From: Sunxiuqinia elliptica
GTDB lineage: Bacteria; Bacteroidota; Bacteroidia; Bacteroidales; Prolixibacteraceae
NCBI RefSeq assembly: GCF_900113005.1
Contig: NZ_FONW01000001.1
Coordinates: forward strand, 558,001-622,000
DNA length: 64,000 nucleotides
Direction: 5' to 3'
Shown here in pieces: positions 1 through 9,174 of the stretch; position 1 is the first letter of the stretch, and each line of letters starts with the position of its first letter. A program made the translations under genes and the position numbers. The notes below the pieces were generated by a model. The model saw only the letters and a program-made list of their open reading frames with translations. It was not told the DNA's origin and did not search any database.

Positions 1-587
1 GCCAAAATGGTCATCAGGAGCTTCGTTTTTTTACCAATATGGCTGGTTTTGGCTTTGATGCTTTGGTTGCCGAGAAGGCCAATCGCTTGAAGGAACGGGG
101 ACGTGCAGATTGGTTTGTGTACCTGCAAAGTTTGGTAAGCAGCTACCTGTCTTATAAAACCCGACAGGTGAGTGTGGTGGTGGATGGCAAGGAACTTCGT
201 GATTTGATTTTTTCAGTGAGTGTTGGGATTGGAAAGTACAACGGAGGAGGTTTGCTGCAAGCGCCCAATGCTGTTCCCGACAATGGCCTTTTTCAAGTCA
301 CCATCATTCATAAAATCGGGTTGGTTGGTATTTTGAAGAATTTGCCAGGCCTGTTTAATGGCCGCTTTATTAAGGATCGTCGGGTGTCTGTCCTTCAAGG
401 GAAGGAAGTGTTGGTTGAATCCGCTTTTGAATTGGCTGGTGAAGCCGACGGAGAAAACCTAGGAAATCACCGTTTCGAGCTAACTGTTCTCCCGAAGAAG
501 TTGCAGGTGATTGTTGGTAAAAAAGCATTTCCAAAATCACAGGAGCAAGCAAAATCGGAAGAACTGGAAGGTGTTCTTTTGGATTAG
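1..587 (+). CDS. Diacylglycerol/sphingosine kinase-family lipid kinase, C-terminal part (5' truncated by window edge)
   Basis: The frame is open to the left edge (first full codon at base 3), so only the C-terminal ~194 residues are present. Visible family hallmarks are a GFGFDA stretch near the start, a GIGKYNGGG loop and the motif PNAVPDNGLF, followed by a C-terminal beta-rich segment ending in ELAGEADGE. In the YegS/DgkB family these form the second, beta-sandwich domain, which completes the active site for ATP-dependent phosphorylation of a lipid hydroxyl. The N-terminal nucleotide-binding domain lies outside the window. The next gene is convergent. The family call is secure from these motifs; the lipid substrate cannot be told. 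Confidence 0.85.
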   Translation, partial: QNGHQELRFFTNMAGFGFDALVAEKANRLKERGRADWFVYLQSLVSSYLSYKTRQVSVVVDGKELRDLIFSVSVGIGKYNGGGLLQAPNAVPDNGLFQVTIIHKIGLVGILKNLPGLFNGRFIKDRRVSVLQGKEVLVESAFELAGEADGENLGNHRFELTVLPKKLQVIVGKKAFPKSQEQAKSEELEGVLLD

Positions 588-628
588 GTGATAAGTGTTG
601 ATCTTCAAAGTGGTACTCTTTTGTTCTT

Positions 629-1516
629 CTAGCTGTGATTGACCTTTTTGCTTAGTGCGATAAGTTCTTGAGCCAGTTTTTCGTCAGTAGCATAAAGAAT
701 TCCCCGATGGTTCATAAAGGTCGAATCCGAACGATTTAAATCCAATGGCTGGCCATGCATGTCGCTAACCCAAGCTTGAGCTTCTTGATAAATGCAGGCA
801 CTTGCAGCATAGTCCCACAGGCTTCCACCTCCTGGTTCCTCTTTGGCATATTTGAAATAACATGCTGGTGCTTGCTCCAATACCCAACAGGCATTCAAGG
901 CCGCGCCCCCCTGGAAACGTGTTTGAAACCCGTGATACCCTAGCTTTTTGCTGATGGCTTCCAAGGCTTCCAAGGAAGTTTCAAACAGAGCGTGATCTTG
1001 AAAACTGGTATCGCTAATTAAATGCAAGGGAGTATCGGCGGGAATTGCCACGGTCCATTTTTGTCCATTACGGAAAGCTCCTTGCCCTTTTACAGCTTGA
1101 TACATGGTTTGGGTCATTGGGTCATAAATAACCCCGATAACCGGCTCTCCGGCTTTTGAAACCAAACCAATGGAAACGGCATAACCATGCTGTTGTTTAA
1201 TGAAGGCCAAAGTCCCATCCATCGGGTCGATGCACCAGAAATAGTCTTTCTCAAACCGTTCGTGATTATCGGGGCTTTCTTCCCCCAAGGTTCCCAAGTC
1301 ATAGTTTTGGGTAACTTCAGCCAACGATTCCAAGATCATTTCCTGGGCCATCAAATCCACTTCTGTAACCACCTGTGAGGCCAGGCTGTCACCTCCCGTT
1401 TTATTTTTAACGGTCAGCTCTTTTGTTGTGTAGTTTGAAATTAACTGTCCAGCTTTTTGGGCTGCATTGCTTGCGGCTTGGCTCAGTACTTGAAGGTCTT
1501 GGCTATATCGTTTCAT
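629..1516 (-). CDS. Inositol monophosphatase-family phosphatase (IMPase/CysQ-like)
   Basis: 295 residues, close to the usual family length. The metal-site motifs are readable: GEES (around residue 98), DPMDGT (around residue 117, family consensus DPxDGT) and a C-terminal WDYAA (family WDxAA). These enzymes are Mg2+-dependent, Li+-sensitive phosphatases acting on inositol phosphates, 3'-phosphoadenosine 5'-phosphate or related small phosphates. The sequence alone does not decide between SuhB-like and CysQ-like substrates. It lies 11 bp downstream of a kinase-like gene on the same strand, so the two are probably co-transcribed and may act on the same phosphorylated small molecule (inference). 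Cytosolic; no signal peptide. Confidence 0.85.
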   Translation of the reverse strand: MKRYSQDLQVLSQAASNAAQKAGQLISNYTTKELTVKNKTGGDSLASQVVTEVDLMAQEMILESLAEVTQNYDLGTLGEESPDNHERFEKDYFWCIDPMDGTLAFIKQQHGYAVSIGLVSKAGEPVIGVIYDPMTQTMYQAVKGQGAFRNGQKWTVAIPADTPLHLISDTSFQDHALFETSLEALEAISKKLGYHGFQTRFQGGAALNACWVLEQAPACYFKYAKEEPGGGSLWDYAASACIYQEAQAWVSDMHGQPLDLNRSDSTFMNHRGILYATDEKLAQELIALSKKVNHS

Positions 1517-1527
1517 CTGAATTGGGC

Positions 1528-2508
1528 TTATTGATTTAATTGTTTAACAACTTGGCGGGCGAGTCGTTCGCTGTAACTGTTAATTTTCCAGTGCCCGGGG
1601 CTCCATCCTTTCAAAAACCGGTGAAAATCGGTCCATGCAACGGGAAAAAGCGCACGCCAGTTGGCTTCAACTTCATCGGCATTTTGTGGTTTATTGTAGC
1701 GCGCGATGGCCTGTCGGAGTTCATCAAAGTATGTATCCAGCAATTGGGTTTCCAGTTGTTCACAATCTTCTTCGTAAAGGCAGCTGCCTATAAAATAAGC
1801 TAGGTCTTTCATACCACATCCTCCTCCTACATACTGGAAATCAACAGCAGCAACCTGCTTCCCGTTGGGCGAGAAACAGAAGTTGGCCAACTTTGCATCG
1901 CCATGCACCAAGGTTTGGAAGGGGCTGTTTTGAAGGAGTTGATCAATTGCCCGGGCTGAATTTTTCAAGGATTTGTCGGTTAGTACCTTGAGTTCATCCG
2001 GGCGGGTGTCTAAATGCCAGTAAGTGCCTACTGTCCAAAGTCCGGTGGGCTTTTCTCCTAAAAAGTTGGCATGAAAATTAGCCAGCCACTTGATGCAGGC
2101 CGTCAATTCGTCCCAAGTAACTGCTGATTTTCGTTCCGGAAAGCCTGATTCGTCCATATCTTCGAGCACCATCAGGACTTCGTCGCCTTGCTTTTCCAGT
2201 GCTAAGCATTGTGGAATTCGGCAAGCAGCATCGCAGCGATGGCTCCACTGTTGATACCAATGAGTCTCAACTTGGTACGAATGCAGTTTTCGCTGGTGCG
2301 AAAGATCGGTATTCCAGCCCCTGGGATGATGATCATTCTCCGGTAAACGTACGTGTTTGACCACAACCGTTGAATAATCAGAATCTTTCAAGCCAATACG
2401 GACGATTCGCCCATAACCACTCCAAAGGTTCTGGATGGTTTCTAGTTCCTCAAGGGCACTCGCTCCTGTTGCCTGGAGGATAATATGTTGAAAATGGTTA
2501 TTTATCAT
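1528..2508 (-). CDS. Phosphotransferase-family kinase (aminoglycoside/ecdysteroid-kinase-like)
   Basis: 326 residues. The C-terminal half has the protein-kinase-like small-molecule kinase signature: [11 protein letters not shown] (catalytic HGD) and [10 protein letters not shown] (metal-binding DFQ in place of DFG). The N-terminal half shows a beta-strand-rich lobe with VVVKHVRLP as the probable ATP-lysine strand. Such enzymes transfer phosphate from ATP to an alcohol on a small molecule; family members include choline, aminoglycoside and ecdysteroid kinases, and the substrate here is unknown. It is the first gene of a two-gene operon with the IMPase-type phosphatase (11-bp gap) and is divergent from the HAD gene at 2696. 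Confidence 0.75.
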   Translation of the reverse strand: MINNHFQHIILQATGASALEELETIQNLWSGYGRIVRIGLKDSDYSTVVVKHVRLPENDHHPRGWNTDLSHQRKLHSYQVETHWYQQWSHRCDAACRIPQCLALEKQGDEVLMVLEDMDESGFPERKSAVTWDELTACIKWLANFHANFLGEKPTGLWTVGTYWHLDTRPDELKVLTDKSLKNSARAIDQLLQNSPFQTLVHGDAKLANFCFSPNGKQVAAVDFQYVGGGCGMKDLAYFIGSCLYEEDCEQLETQLLDTYFDELRQAIARYNKPQNADEVEANWRALFPVAWTDFHRFLKGWSPGHWKINSYSERLARQVVKQLNQ

Positions 2509-2695
2509 TGCTTCTGAAATGCTGTTTTTTGAAGGCGCAAAGATAGTGATTCGGATAATTTGGGAAGAATTAAGGCTGGCTGACAGCGATTCTTAACGAA
2601 TAGGTTAACAATTTGAGATGGGAATCATGCATTTTAAACATTCACTTCATCAGCTTCAGAATTGTGGCTACTTTCGAGGAAAAATAAAACGCATT

Positions 2696-3343
2696 ATGAC
2701 CCAGTTTTCTCATCTGATTTTTGATTTAGACGGAACGTTGATCAACTCAAAGCTTGGAATAAACAACTCATTGGACTACATGCTTAGCCGTATGAATGTG
2801 GACGTAGAAGGAGCAGCAGTTGTGGATAGTTTGATTGGGCCTCCCATTCAGGATGGGCTTAAAAACGTGTTGGGCTTTGATGCCAAACAGGTTGAGCTGG
2901 GAGTTCGTTTATTTCGAGAATATTACAGCCAGCAAGGAATGTACGAAGGGGAGTTGTATCCGGGAATTCTGGAAATGTTGGAAGAACTGTATCAGCAAGG
3001 GAAGAAGTTGTATGTGGCAACTTCAAAAAAGGACCAGTTTGTGGGGACGGTGCTGCGTCATTTTGAATTGGATCGTTATCTGGTTGATACGCAGGGGTCA
3101 GGAGGAGGTGGTCTGCACACCAAGGCTGGCTTGATTACAGCACTTATGGATCGGAATCAGCTAATTCCTTCAGCGGACTTCGTAATGATTGGCGATACGC
3201 GTTACGATATTGTGGGCGGAAAGGCCAATGAAATAAGTACAATTGCTGTAGGCTATGGTTTTGGTGACAATGAAGAGCTTAAAAGCTTAGGCCCGGACTA
3301 TTTTGTAGAAGAAGCAGAAGACCTGTACGAGCTGTTGGTTTGA
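2696..3343 (+). CDS. HAD-superfamily hydrolase (phosphoglycolate phosphatase-like)
   Basis: The frame is open from an ATG at 2618, but HAD motif I (FDLDGTL) would then sit over 30 residues in. The ATG at 2696 places it at residue 9, as in the family, so I chose that start (215 aa). Motif I DLDGT, motif II TSKK, and motif III/IV GDTRYDIVGG are all present, and the segment between is a helical cap as in the Gph/PGP group. Predicted to dephosphorylate a small phosphorylated metabolite in the cytosol. The exact substrate is unknown; 2-phosphoglycolate or pyrophosphate are family possibilities. Confidence 0.85.
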   Translation: MTQFSHLIFDLDGTLINSKLGINNSLDYMLSRMNVDVEGAAVVDSLIGPPIQDGLKNVLGFDAKQVELGVRLFREYYSQQGMYEGELYPGILEMLEELYQQGKKLYVATSKKDQFVGTVLRHFELDRYLVDTQGSGGGGLHTKAGLITALMDRNQLIPSADFVMIGDTRYDIVGGKANEISTIAVGYGFGDNEELKSLGPDYFVEEAEDLYELLV

Positions 3344-3434
3344 TGGGATCTGAAGCCCTGTCTGTTTGCCAGTCAATAAACCTCCAATACGCTGAACAAT
3401 ACTGACAATCTGAAGATAGCTAAACACAAAACTG

Positions 3435-4037
3435 ATGACTAAAAAGGTACTTTTATTTTTATCACAAGGATTTGAAGCTTATGAGGCAAGTGTTTTTACT
3501 GATGTAATTGGGTGGAGCCGAGAGGCCGGAATCGAGCCTGTAGAGCTGATTACAACAGGCTTACGATCAGAATTGACTTGTTACTGGAATTTGAAGGTAA
3601 AACCAGAGTTGGCATTTCACCAGATCAATGTAGATGATTACGATGCTTTGGCTATTCCGGGAGGAGCAGAAAGTGCTGGTTTTTTTGAAGATGCATATGA
3701 TGTAAAGTTTCTTGATTTGATTAAAGAGTTTGATCAAGAAAATAAGATAATTGCATCAATTTGTGTGGCTGCTTTGCCAATTGGAAAATCTGGAGTTTTA
3801 GAGAACAGGGAGGCAACAACCTGGGATTTAAATGATGGTAAAAGAAGAAGAGAATTAGCTGATTTTGGCGCAATTGTGCGAGATGAACGAATTGTAATTG
3901 ACAAGAATATTATCACATCAACAGGACCTGCAACCGGATTGGATGTTGCTTTTCATTTGTTAGAAATGTTAACCGATTCGGAGAATGTTGAGGAAGTTAA
4001 AAGAAACATGCGTTTTACCCTTGATGAATTGAAGTGA
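3435..4037 (+). CDS. DJ-1/PfpI family protein
   Basis: 200 residues with the DJ-1/PfpI fold signature: an early glutamate in GFEAYEAS, the IPGG strand near residue 75, and the nucleophile-elbow cysteine in ASICVAALPIG (around residue 110). The C-terminal STGPATGLDVAFHLLEML is typical of DJ-1 proteins. Members act as glyoxalase/deglycase-like enzymes, chaperones or amidotransferase-like proteins; the specific activity is not deducible. Cytosolic, single gene, convergent with pheS; a weak stem-loop follows. Confidence 0.85.
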   Translation: MTKKVLLFLSQGFEAYEASVFTDVIGWSREAGIEPVELITTGLRSELTCYWNLKVKPELAFHQINVDDYDALAIPGGAESAGFFEDAYDVKFLDLIKEFDQENKIIASICVAALPIGKSGVLENREATTWDLNDGKRRRELADFGAIVRDERIVIDKNIITSTGPATGLDVAFHLLEMLTDSENVEEVKRNMRFTLDELK

Positions 4038-4087
4038 TTGGGTAATTGTAGAGTACAATGAACTCAAATTCAGTCTTTAAAATAAGC

Positions 4088-4111
4088 AATCCCGAACATT
4101 GGTCCGGGATT
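4088..4111. terminator. Weak bidirectional stem-loop between DJ-1 gene and pheS
   Basis: AATCCCG (4088-4094) pairs with CGGGATT (4105-4111) across a 10-nt loop, midway between two convergent genes. There is no long T-run on the + side; a short T-rich stretch follows on the minus side. The position suggests a shared terminator, but strength is uncertain. Confidence 0.4.
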
Positions 4112-4134
4112 CTCTGTGTGAAATTATTTTTATT

Positions 4135-5154
4135 CTAATACGCTGATTCAAATTGACGAAGGAAGCGAACATCATTTTCAAAGAAATGTCGGATATCTTT
4201 GATTCCATATTTCAACATGGTGATTCGTTCAATTCCCATTCCGAAAGCAAATCCGGTATATTTTTTCGAGTCAATGCCACACAGATCCAATACGTTAGGA
4301 TCAACCATGCCACAGCCCAGAATTTCTAGCCAACCGGTGTACTTACAAACGTTACAGCCTTTTCCACCACAAATGGAGCAGCTTACATCCATTTCAGCCG
4401 ATGGCTCGGTAAATGGGAAGTACGATGGACGCAAACGGATTTGTGTTTTTTCACCAAACAGCTCACGAGAGAAGTAAAGCAGCGTTTGCTTTAAATCGGC
4501 AAAGGATACATTCTCGTCAACATACAAACCTTCAATTTGGTGGAAAATACAGTGTGCCCGTGCCGAGATCGCTTCATTCCGGAAAACACGTCCCGGGAAA
4601 ATAGCACGAATGGGTGGTTGTGTTTTTTCCATCACGCGAGCCTGTACACTTGATGTGTGGGTACGCAAAAGGACATCCGGATCTTTCTGAATGAAGAAGG
4701 TATCTTGCATATCACGAGCCGGGTGTTCTGGTGGAAAGTTCAATGCTGAAAACACATGCCAGTCATCTTCAATCTCAGGACCTTCAGCAACGGTAAATCC
4801 CAGTCTTCCAAAAATTTCGATAATCTCGTTGCGAACAATTGCCAGTGGGTGGCGGGTTCCCAATCGCATGGGTTCTCCCGGCATGCTTAAATCGGTTGCA
4901 GCATCGCCTTGATCGGCATTGTCGAAACTGTCTTTCAGTTCGTTGATTTTATCGAGGGCTTTGTTTTTTAGGACATTGATTGCTTGTCCAACAGCTTTCT
5001 TTTGCTCGGCAGGTACAGTTTTAAAGTCGGCAAACAATTGGCCTACCAAACCTTTTTTACTGATGTACTTGATGCGGAGTTCTTCCACTTCCTCTTTGGT
5101 TGAAGCTTTTAGTGCTTCAATTTCGTCTTGTAACTGCTTAATTTTATCTAACAT
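4135..5154 (-). CDS. pheS: Phenylalanine--tRNA ligase alpha subunit
   Basis: 339 residues when started at the ATG at 5154 (MLDKIKQL...). An upstream in-frame ATG at 5196 would add 14 residues with no family support. The N-terminal coiled coil is followed by the class II aminoacyl-tRNA synthetase core: FRNEAI (motif 2), FHQIEGLYV, and motif 3 GFAFGMGIERITML near the C-terminus. A CxxCGGKGCNVC cysteine cluster, seen in many bacterial PheS, lies before the GWLEILGCGMVDP strand. It forms the catalytic part of the (alpha-beta)2 enzyme charging tRNA-Phe. No pheT is adjacent, so the beta subunit must be encoded elsewhere, as is common in Bacteroidota. Confidence 0.97.
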   Translation of the reverse strand: MLDKIKQLQDEIEALKASTKEEVEELRIKYISKKGLVGQLFADFKTVPAEQKKAVGQAINVLKNKALDKINELKDSFDNADQGDAATDLSMPGEPMRLGTRHPLAIVRNEIIEIFGRLGFTVAEGPEIEDDWHVFSALNFPPEHPARDMQDTFFIQKDPDVLLRTHTSSVQARVMEKTQPPIRAIFPGRVFRNEAISARAHCIFHQIEGLYVDENVSFADLKQTLLYFSRELFGEKTQIRLRPSYFPFTEPSAEMDVSCSICGGKGCNVCKYTGWLEILGCGMVDPNVLDLCGIDSKKYTGFAFGMGIERITMLKYGIKDIRHFFENDVRFLRQFESAY

Positions 5155-5312
5155 CGTATCTGCTGTTGAAATAGATCGACAAAGATAATCATTCAAGGCG
5201 AAATCCTAAGCCCAAATCCTGGATTTTAAAAGTTCTTGATTTTCAGCTTGAAAATTGGGAAATAGAATCAAGACGATAGATATTGGATTTTTGGATTCTC
5301 AGATGTTCGGAC

Positions 5313-5341
5313 AATCTTGAAATTCAAACAACTTCAAGATT
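5313..5341. repeat. Inverted repeat upstream of pheS / downstream of the cyclophilin operon
   Basis: AATCTTGAA (5313-5321) and TTCAAGATT (5333-5341) are perfect complements separated by 11 nt. It sits in the ~290-bp gap between the end of the cyclophilin operon and the pheS start. There is no adjacent T-run, so it may be a processing stem or operator instead of a classical terminator. Nothing else is evident in this gap. Confidence 0.35.
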
Positions 5342-5442
5342 CAAGTAGGTTTGCCCAACCTGAAAGAACACGAACTAGAAACTTCTCACCTTCACTTTAG
5401 GCACTTTTGCGCTTTTACCCGGTTCCTTTTGGCTTTCCGAAC

Positions 5443-6795
5443 TTACTGAATAATGCTGATTTTCTTGACACGGATATCCTGTTCGGGACGGAAATCATCG
5501 TCCGTTTTTTGCTGGACAATACGATCGGCAATATCAAGGCCGCTAATAACTTCGCCAAAAATGGTGTAGGTGCCATCCAAATGAGGGGCACCACCTTCTG
5601 TTTTGTAAATCCGTCGCTGTTCTACAGTAAAGGTATGCCCGTTTTCTTGTTCGATCTCATTCAACTCCGAATCCGAATAGACACGACCGGTAACAATGTA
5701 GTACTGCGAACCATCCGAACGACGCTTGCTGTTTCCCCGATCTGGTTTCCGCGGTGATCCAATCATGCCGCGCTTGTGGAAAAGCGTGGGAACAATGTGT
5801 GCGGGTAGCGAATAGCCGGGGCCTTTCCAACCCACCACATCATCCGGTCCGGCATAACGGGTGTCTGCTGCTCCACTCTGAATCCCAAAACCTTTGATTA
5901 CCCGGTGGACCAAAAGGCTGTCGTAATAGTTTTCGCGGACCAGTCGGATAAAGTTATCGCGGTACTCAGGTGTTTCATTAAACAGCCGAATGCGAATCGT
6001 TCCGTAGTCCGTTTCAATCAGTAAGCCTTTTATTTTGCTGTTGGCCTCGCTTAAGGCTTTGCTGGTTTTTGTCTGCAGATTTTCCAGTTTTTGGGGTTGT
6101 TCAGTTCTTTTTTTAAGCAAATCGGCAATGTAGGTTGAAGGGATGACCAGGTTTTGATTCTCGTAGCTGATCACTTCGGCAAAGCCAAGTCCGATGCACT
6201 GGAAATTAGAGACGAAGACAGGGGTTCCGTAGTTTTTGGATCGAAACTGGTTGTCAACGCGATAGAGCTTCGCCCCGGAAAGGGTGGCAAACTCCAGTAC
6301 TTTGCCACGGTGCAGTGGAAGGGTGTTGTTTTGTGGTTTGGTGAGGTAAATACTTTTAGCCGACTCAGGAGCAATGCCAGCATACAAGGGGATGGGCTGC
6401 CGTTCGATGCCTTCAACTTTCAGAAGAACCAGGTTATTGATACGGTCAACAGCTTGGTAGCCTGAGACAGTATAAGTTTGTTCTTCATCAAAAGGAGTGA
6501 TGCGGGCGGTAGTTGCATTTTCCAGTGTGGATAGGCGACATACAACCGTTTGCTGATCAACAAAGAAAGCCGTTTCACTTTCTAAAAAACGACCTTTGTC
6601 AAAGCTTTCAATTTTAACCAGTGCAGGAATAAAATGGGCGTAAGATTGTCCTTCAGAAGAAGGTGTCTTTTTCGGAGCTTCCTGTTTTGTAGGCTGTTTT
6701 TCCTTTGTTGCGTTGGAGGAACAACTGCCCAATCCAAGCGTTAGCCCGAGAATAGCGAGGAAGAACAGGCTATTTTTTGCACGGTTAAAAATCAT
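5443..6795 (-). CDS. Lipoprotein with degenerate trypsin/HtrA-like domain fused to a cyclophilin PPIase
   Basis: 450 residues. A lipoprotein signal ends at GLGSCS (Cys25). Residues ~55-230 read as a trypsin-2/HtrA-like domain: ETAFFVD, then DRINNLVLLKVEG (Asp-loop position), then NYGTPVF where active proteases have SGGPV. The catalytic His position is Ser89 and the catalytic Ser position is Tyr189, so protease activity is very unlikely. Residues ~257-450 are a cyclophilin domain with LVHRVIKGFGIQSG (Arg298, Phe303) and SQYYIVTG. Cyclophilins catalyse peptidyl-prolyl isomerisation. Third gene of an operon of three cyclophilins (8-bp gap to the one before). I infer a membrane-anchored periplasmic folding factor with a client-binding pseudoprotease domain. 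Confidence 0.8.
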   Translation of the reverse strand: MIFNRAKNSLFFLAILGLTLGLGSCSSNATKEKQPTKQEAPKKTPSSEGQSYAHFIPALVKIESFDKGRFLESETAFFVDQQTVVCRLSTLENATTARITPFDEEQTYTVSGYQAVDRINNLVLLKVEGIERQPIPLYAGIAPESAKSIYLTKPQNNTLPLHRGKVLEFATLSGAKLYRVDNQFRSKNYGTPVFVSNFQCIGLGFAEVISYENQNLVIPSTYIADLLKKRTEQPQKLENLQTKTSKALSEANSKIKGLLIETDYGTIRIRLFNETPEYRDNFIRLVRENYYDSLLVHRVIKGFGIQSGAADTRYAGPDDVVGWKGPGYSLPAHIVPTLFHKRGMIGSPRKPDRGNSKRRSDGSQYYIVTGRVYSDSELNEIEQENGHTFTVEQRRIYKTEGGAPHLDGTYTIFGEVISGLDIADRIVQQKTDDDFRPEQDIRVKKISIIQ

Positions 6796-6803
6796 GGTTG
6801 TTT

Positions 6804-7616
6804 TTATTGAATTACATTCACTTCAATAACGACATCTTTTAGTGGACGATTGTTGCCGTCCACCTCGAGTGCAGCAATCTTATCGATTACTTCAAAGCCA
6901 GAGATACATTGCCCGAAAATGGTGTATTTGCCATCTAAATCAGGATAACCGCCGACGGTGGTGTATGCTTGGCGTTGAGCTTCCGAAAATTCAAGGGTGT
7001 TCCGGTTAAGCTCATAGCGCGAAGCGATGTCTTTTTTCACTTGGCCGGCAATTTTCCGGAATTCGTCAACTTTATTCTCTGCTTTTAGCTGTTTTAGCTG
7101 TTCGCGAACTTCCGGGGTGTAGATCTGACGGGTGATTTTTTTTCGGATTGGACGATTCACAGCCATCTCAAGCGTATCAAGTTGGCCGGAAGTAAATACC
7201 TGTCCTTTGACAATGTAAAACTGGGAAATGTCCGATTGTTTAAATGGGTTTACTTCATCTGGTTGCCGGGGAGCGCAAAGGGCTCCTTTCTGATGAAAAT
7301 AGTGCCCAATAATTTCGTCATCAACCGTATGCTCCGGATCGCCATAGCCAATACGCTTTCCCGGGGGAGCATTTCGCGACGATTTGGAACCTCCCTGGAT
7401 AAGGAAATTCTGAATAACCCGGTAAAACAAGGTCTTATCGTAGTACCCTTCGTTAGCCAATTTAATAAAGGCATCACGATGTTTGGGGGTATCATCATAC
7501 AGTTTGAATTTCATGGTGCCCAAGTTGGTCTTTACTTCAACCACATGTGTTTGAGCTTGGGCGGCCCAATTCAACCCCAATAGAATAATAATCAAAAATG
7601 TAATTTGCTTCATCAA
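6804..7616 (-). CDS. Periplasmic cyclophilin-type peptidyl-prolyl isomerase
   Basis: 270 residues with a classical signal peptide (hydrophobic core FLIIILLGL, probable cleavage after AQA near residue 21). The cyclophilin core is clear: TLFYRVIQNFLIQGG, ISQFYIVKG and YTIFGQCISGFEVIDKI. A ~50-residue charged insertion (about 145-200) splits the domain between the SQFYI strand and the C-terminal strands, as in many Bacteroidota cyclophilins. Its start codon overlaps the stop of the upstream cyclophilin by 4 bp (ATGA), and the downstream gene follows after 8 bp, so translational coupling in one operon is likely. Start could also be the second Met. Confidence 0.9.
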   Translation of the reverse strand: MMKQITFLIIILLGLNWAAQAQTHVVEVKTNLGTMKFKLYDDTPKHRDAFIKLANEGYYDKTLFYRVIQNFLIQGGSKSSRNAPPGKRIGYGDPEHTVDDEIIGHYFHQKGALCAPRQPDEVNPFKQSDISQFYIVKGQVFTSGQLDTLEMAVNRPIRKKITRQIYTPEVREQLKQLKAENKVDEFRKIAGQVKKDIASRYELNRNTLEFSEAQRQAYTTVGGYPDLDGKYTIFGQCISGFEVIDKIAALEVDGNNRPLKDVVIEVNVIQ

Positions 7617-8437
7617 TCCAATACTTTCACTTTCATTTGAACATCTTCCAATGGACGGTCATATTGGTCTGTTGCTACAGCCGCAATTTTGTCCAATACA
7701 TCCAATCCCTCAATTACCTCGCCAAAGATGGTGTATTCGTTGTCAAGCGAAGGATAACCACCAACGGTGGTGTAGGCTTTCCGACGTTCTGCGTCAATTT
7801 TTATTGGAGCCAACTGACTGGCTTCTTGGTTTGCGGCTTCCCTTAGTTCGGCAACTCGGATGTTGAATTCGTCCAGCTTATTTTCCATTTTCAGCTGGTT
7901 TAGTTCATCTTGGGCTTGGCTAAAATGCTTTTGCATCAGTTGCTTTTCGCGCTGTTTGTTCATCTTCATCTCCATGGTATCCAAGGCACCATGGCTAAAA
8001 ACTGTTCCTTGGAGAATGTAAAACTGAGATCCTGAAGATCGTTTTTCGGGGTTGCTCGGGCCTCCTCGACGAGCTGCAGCCAACACGCCTCTTTTGTGGA
8101 AGAGGGAAGAATCGATTTCAGCAGGTAAAGTATAGCCCGGAGTTCCACCGCCAAGACGTTTGCCAGCTTCTGCATTCTTTGAGTTAGGATCTCCTCCTTG
8201 AATCATAAAGTTTTCGATCACCCGATGGAAAAGCAAACCATCAAAGAATCCTTCCTCTGTCAGTTTGATAAAGTTGTCGCGATGGGCAGGTGTCTGATTA
8301 AACAGGCGAATGGTCATGTCTCCATAACTTGTTTCAATTTTTACATGATGTTCAGCGGTTTGTGACTTTTGAGGCGTTCCGCACGAAACCTGAAACAGTA
8401 GCGTTAAAATAAGGAGGCTGTAGCCAAATTGCTTCAT
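7613..8437 (-). CDS. Lipoprotein cyclophilin-type peptidyl-prolyl isomerase
   Basis: Started at the ATG at 8437 (MKQFGYSLL...), which gives a clean lipoprotein signal with lipobox QVSCG at about residue 20; the longer frame to 8482 adds 15 non-signal residues. 274 aa. Cyclophilin motifs: LLFHRVIENFMIQGG, SSGSQFYILQG and YTIFGEVIEGLDVLDKIA. A charged insertion of ~50 residues follows the SQFYI strand. First gene of the three-cyclophilin operon, overlapping the second by 4 bp. Expected role: proline isomerisation during periplasmic or outer-membrane protein folding. Confidence 0.9.
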   Translation of the reverse strand: MKQFGYSLLILTLLFQVSCGTPQKSQTAEHHVKIETSYGDMTIRLFNQTPAHRDNFIKLTEEGFFDGLLFHRVIENFMIQGGDPNSKNAEAGKRLGGGTPGYTLPAEIDSSLFHKRGVLAAARRGGPSNPEKRSSGSQFYILQGTVFSHGALDTMEMKMNKQREKQLMQKHFSQAQDELNQLKMENKLDEFNIRVAELREAANQEASQLAPIKIDAERRKAYTTVGGYPSLDNEYTIFGEVIEGLDVLDKIAAVATDQYDRPLEDVQMKVKVLD

Positions 8438-8628
8438 GATATTAAGGTATGAGATTGTTTGAATATTTGAGTTGTCGCACAAATATAAGAATAATGGGAG
8501 GGACTTGAAAAGGGGGCAAAGGGTGATAAGTCAGGGATGGCTCCCAAAGTGTTTTTAACTGCGAACGACTAATCGATAAGTTGAACACCGGGGGCTGAAA
8601 ACTCAAAAAAATAGTATCTTGCCCAATT

Positions 8629-9174
8629 ATGGAACGACTACAGGTAAACTCAAAAATAGAACTGGAACGCTTGAAGTATTCACATGCTTTTCAGGTTTTT
8701 CAAGCCATTGATACGAATCGTGATTTTCTGGAAACCTGGTTGCCTTTTGTGCAGGATACCGAGACTCAGGAAGATACTGAAGCATTTGTGTGCTCGGTAA
8801 CATCGCGCCCAACGAGTGAGCGGGATGAAGTTTTCGTGATTTGGTACGAGGGACACTTTGCTGGTTTAATCGGTTATAAGGATACCGACCGCGTGAATTT
8901 GAAAACGGAAATTGGTTATTGGCTGATTAAACGGATGACGGGTAAGGGAATCATTACCCAGGCAACTAAAGCTCTGGTTGACTTTGCATTTAGCAGCCTG
9001 GGAATGAATCGCATAATTATTCGATGTGGAGTGGGCAATGACAAGAGTGCTGCTATACCTCGTCGACTTGGGTTTTCGTATGAAGGAGCGGAGCGGGAAG
9101 GAGAGAAGCATCACAATAAATACATCGATTTAGAAATTTACAGTTACTTAAAACGAGAATGGAAGTCCTCTTAG
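8629..9174 (+). CDS. GNAT family N-acetyltransferase (RimJ/RimL-like)
   Basis: 181 residues matching the RimJ/RimL group: N-terminal ELERLKYSHA, central EIGYWLIKRMTGKGIITQA (acetyl-CoA pyrophosphate loop, here R-M-T-G-K-G, family Q/R-x-x-G-x-G) and GMNRIIIRCGVGNDKSAAIPRRLGF near the C-terminus. The family transfers acetyl from acetyl-CoA to the N-terminus of ribosomal proteins or to small amines; the substrate here is unknown. Cytosolic, monocistronic, divergent from the cyclophilin operon. Confidence 0.88.
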   Translation: MERLQVNSKIELERLKYSHAFQVFQAIDTNRDFLETWLPFVQDTETQEDTEAFVCSVTSRPTSERDEVFVIWYEGHFAGLIGYKDTDRVNLKTEIGYWLIKRMTGKGIITQATKALVDFAFSSLGMNRIIIRCGVGNDKSAAIPRRLGFSYEGAEREGEKHHNKYIDLEIYSYLKREWKSS

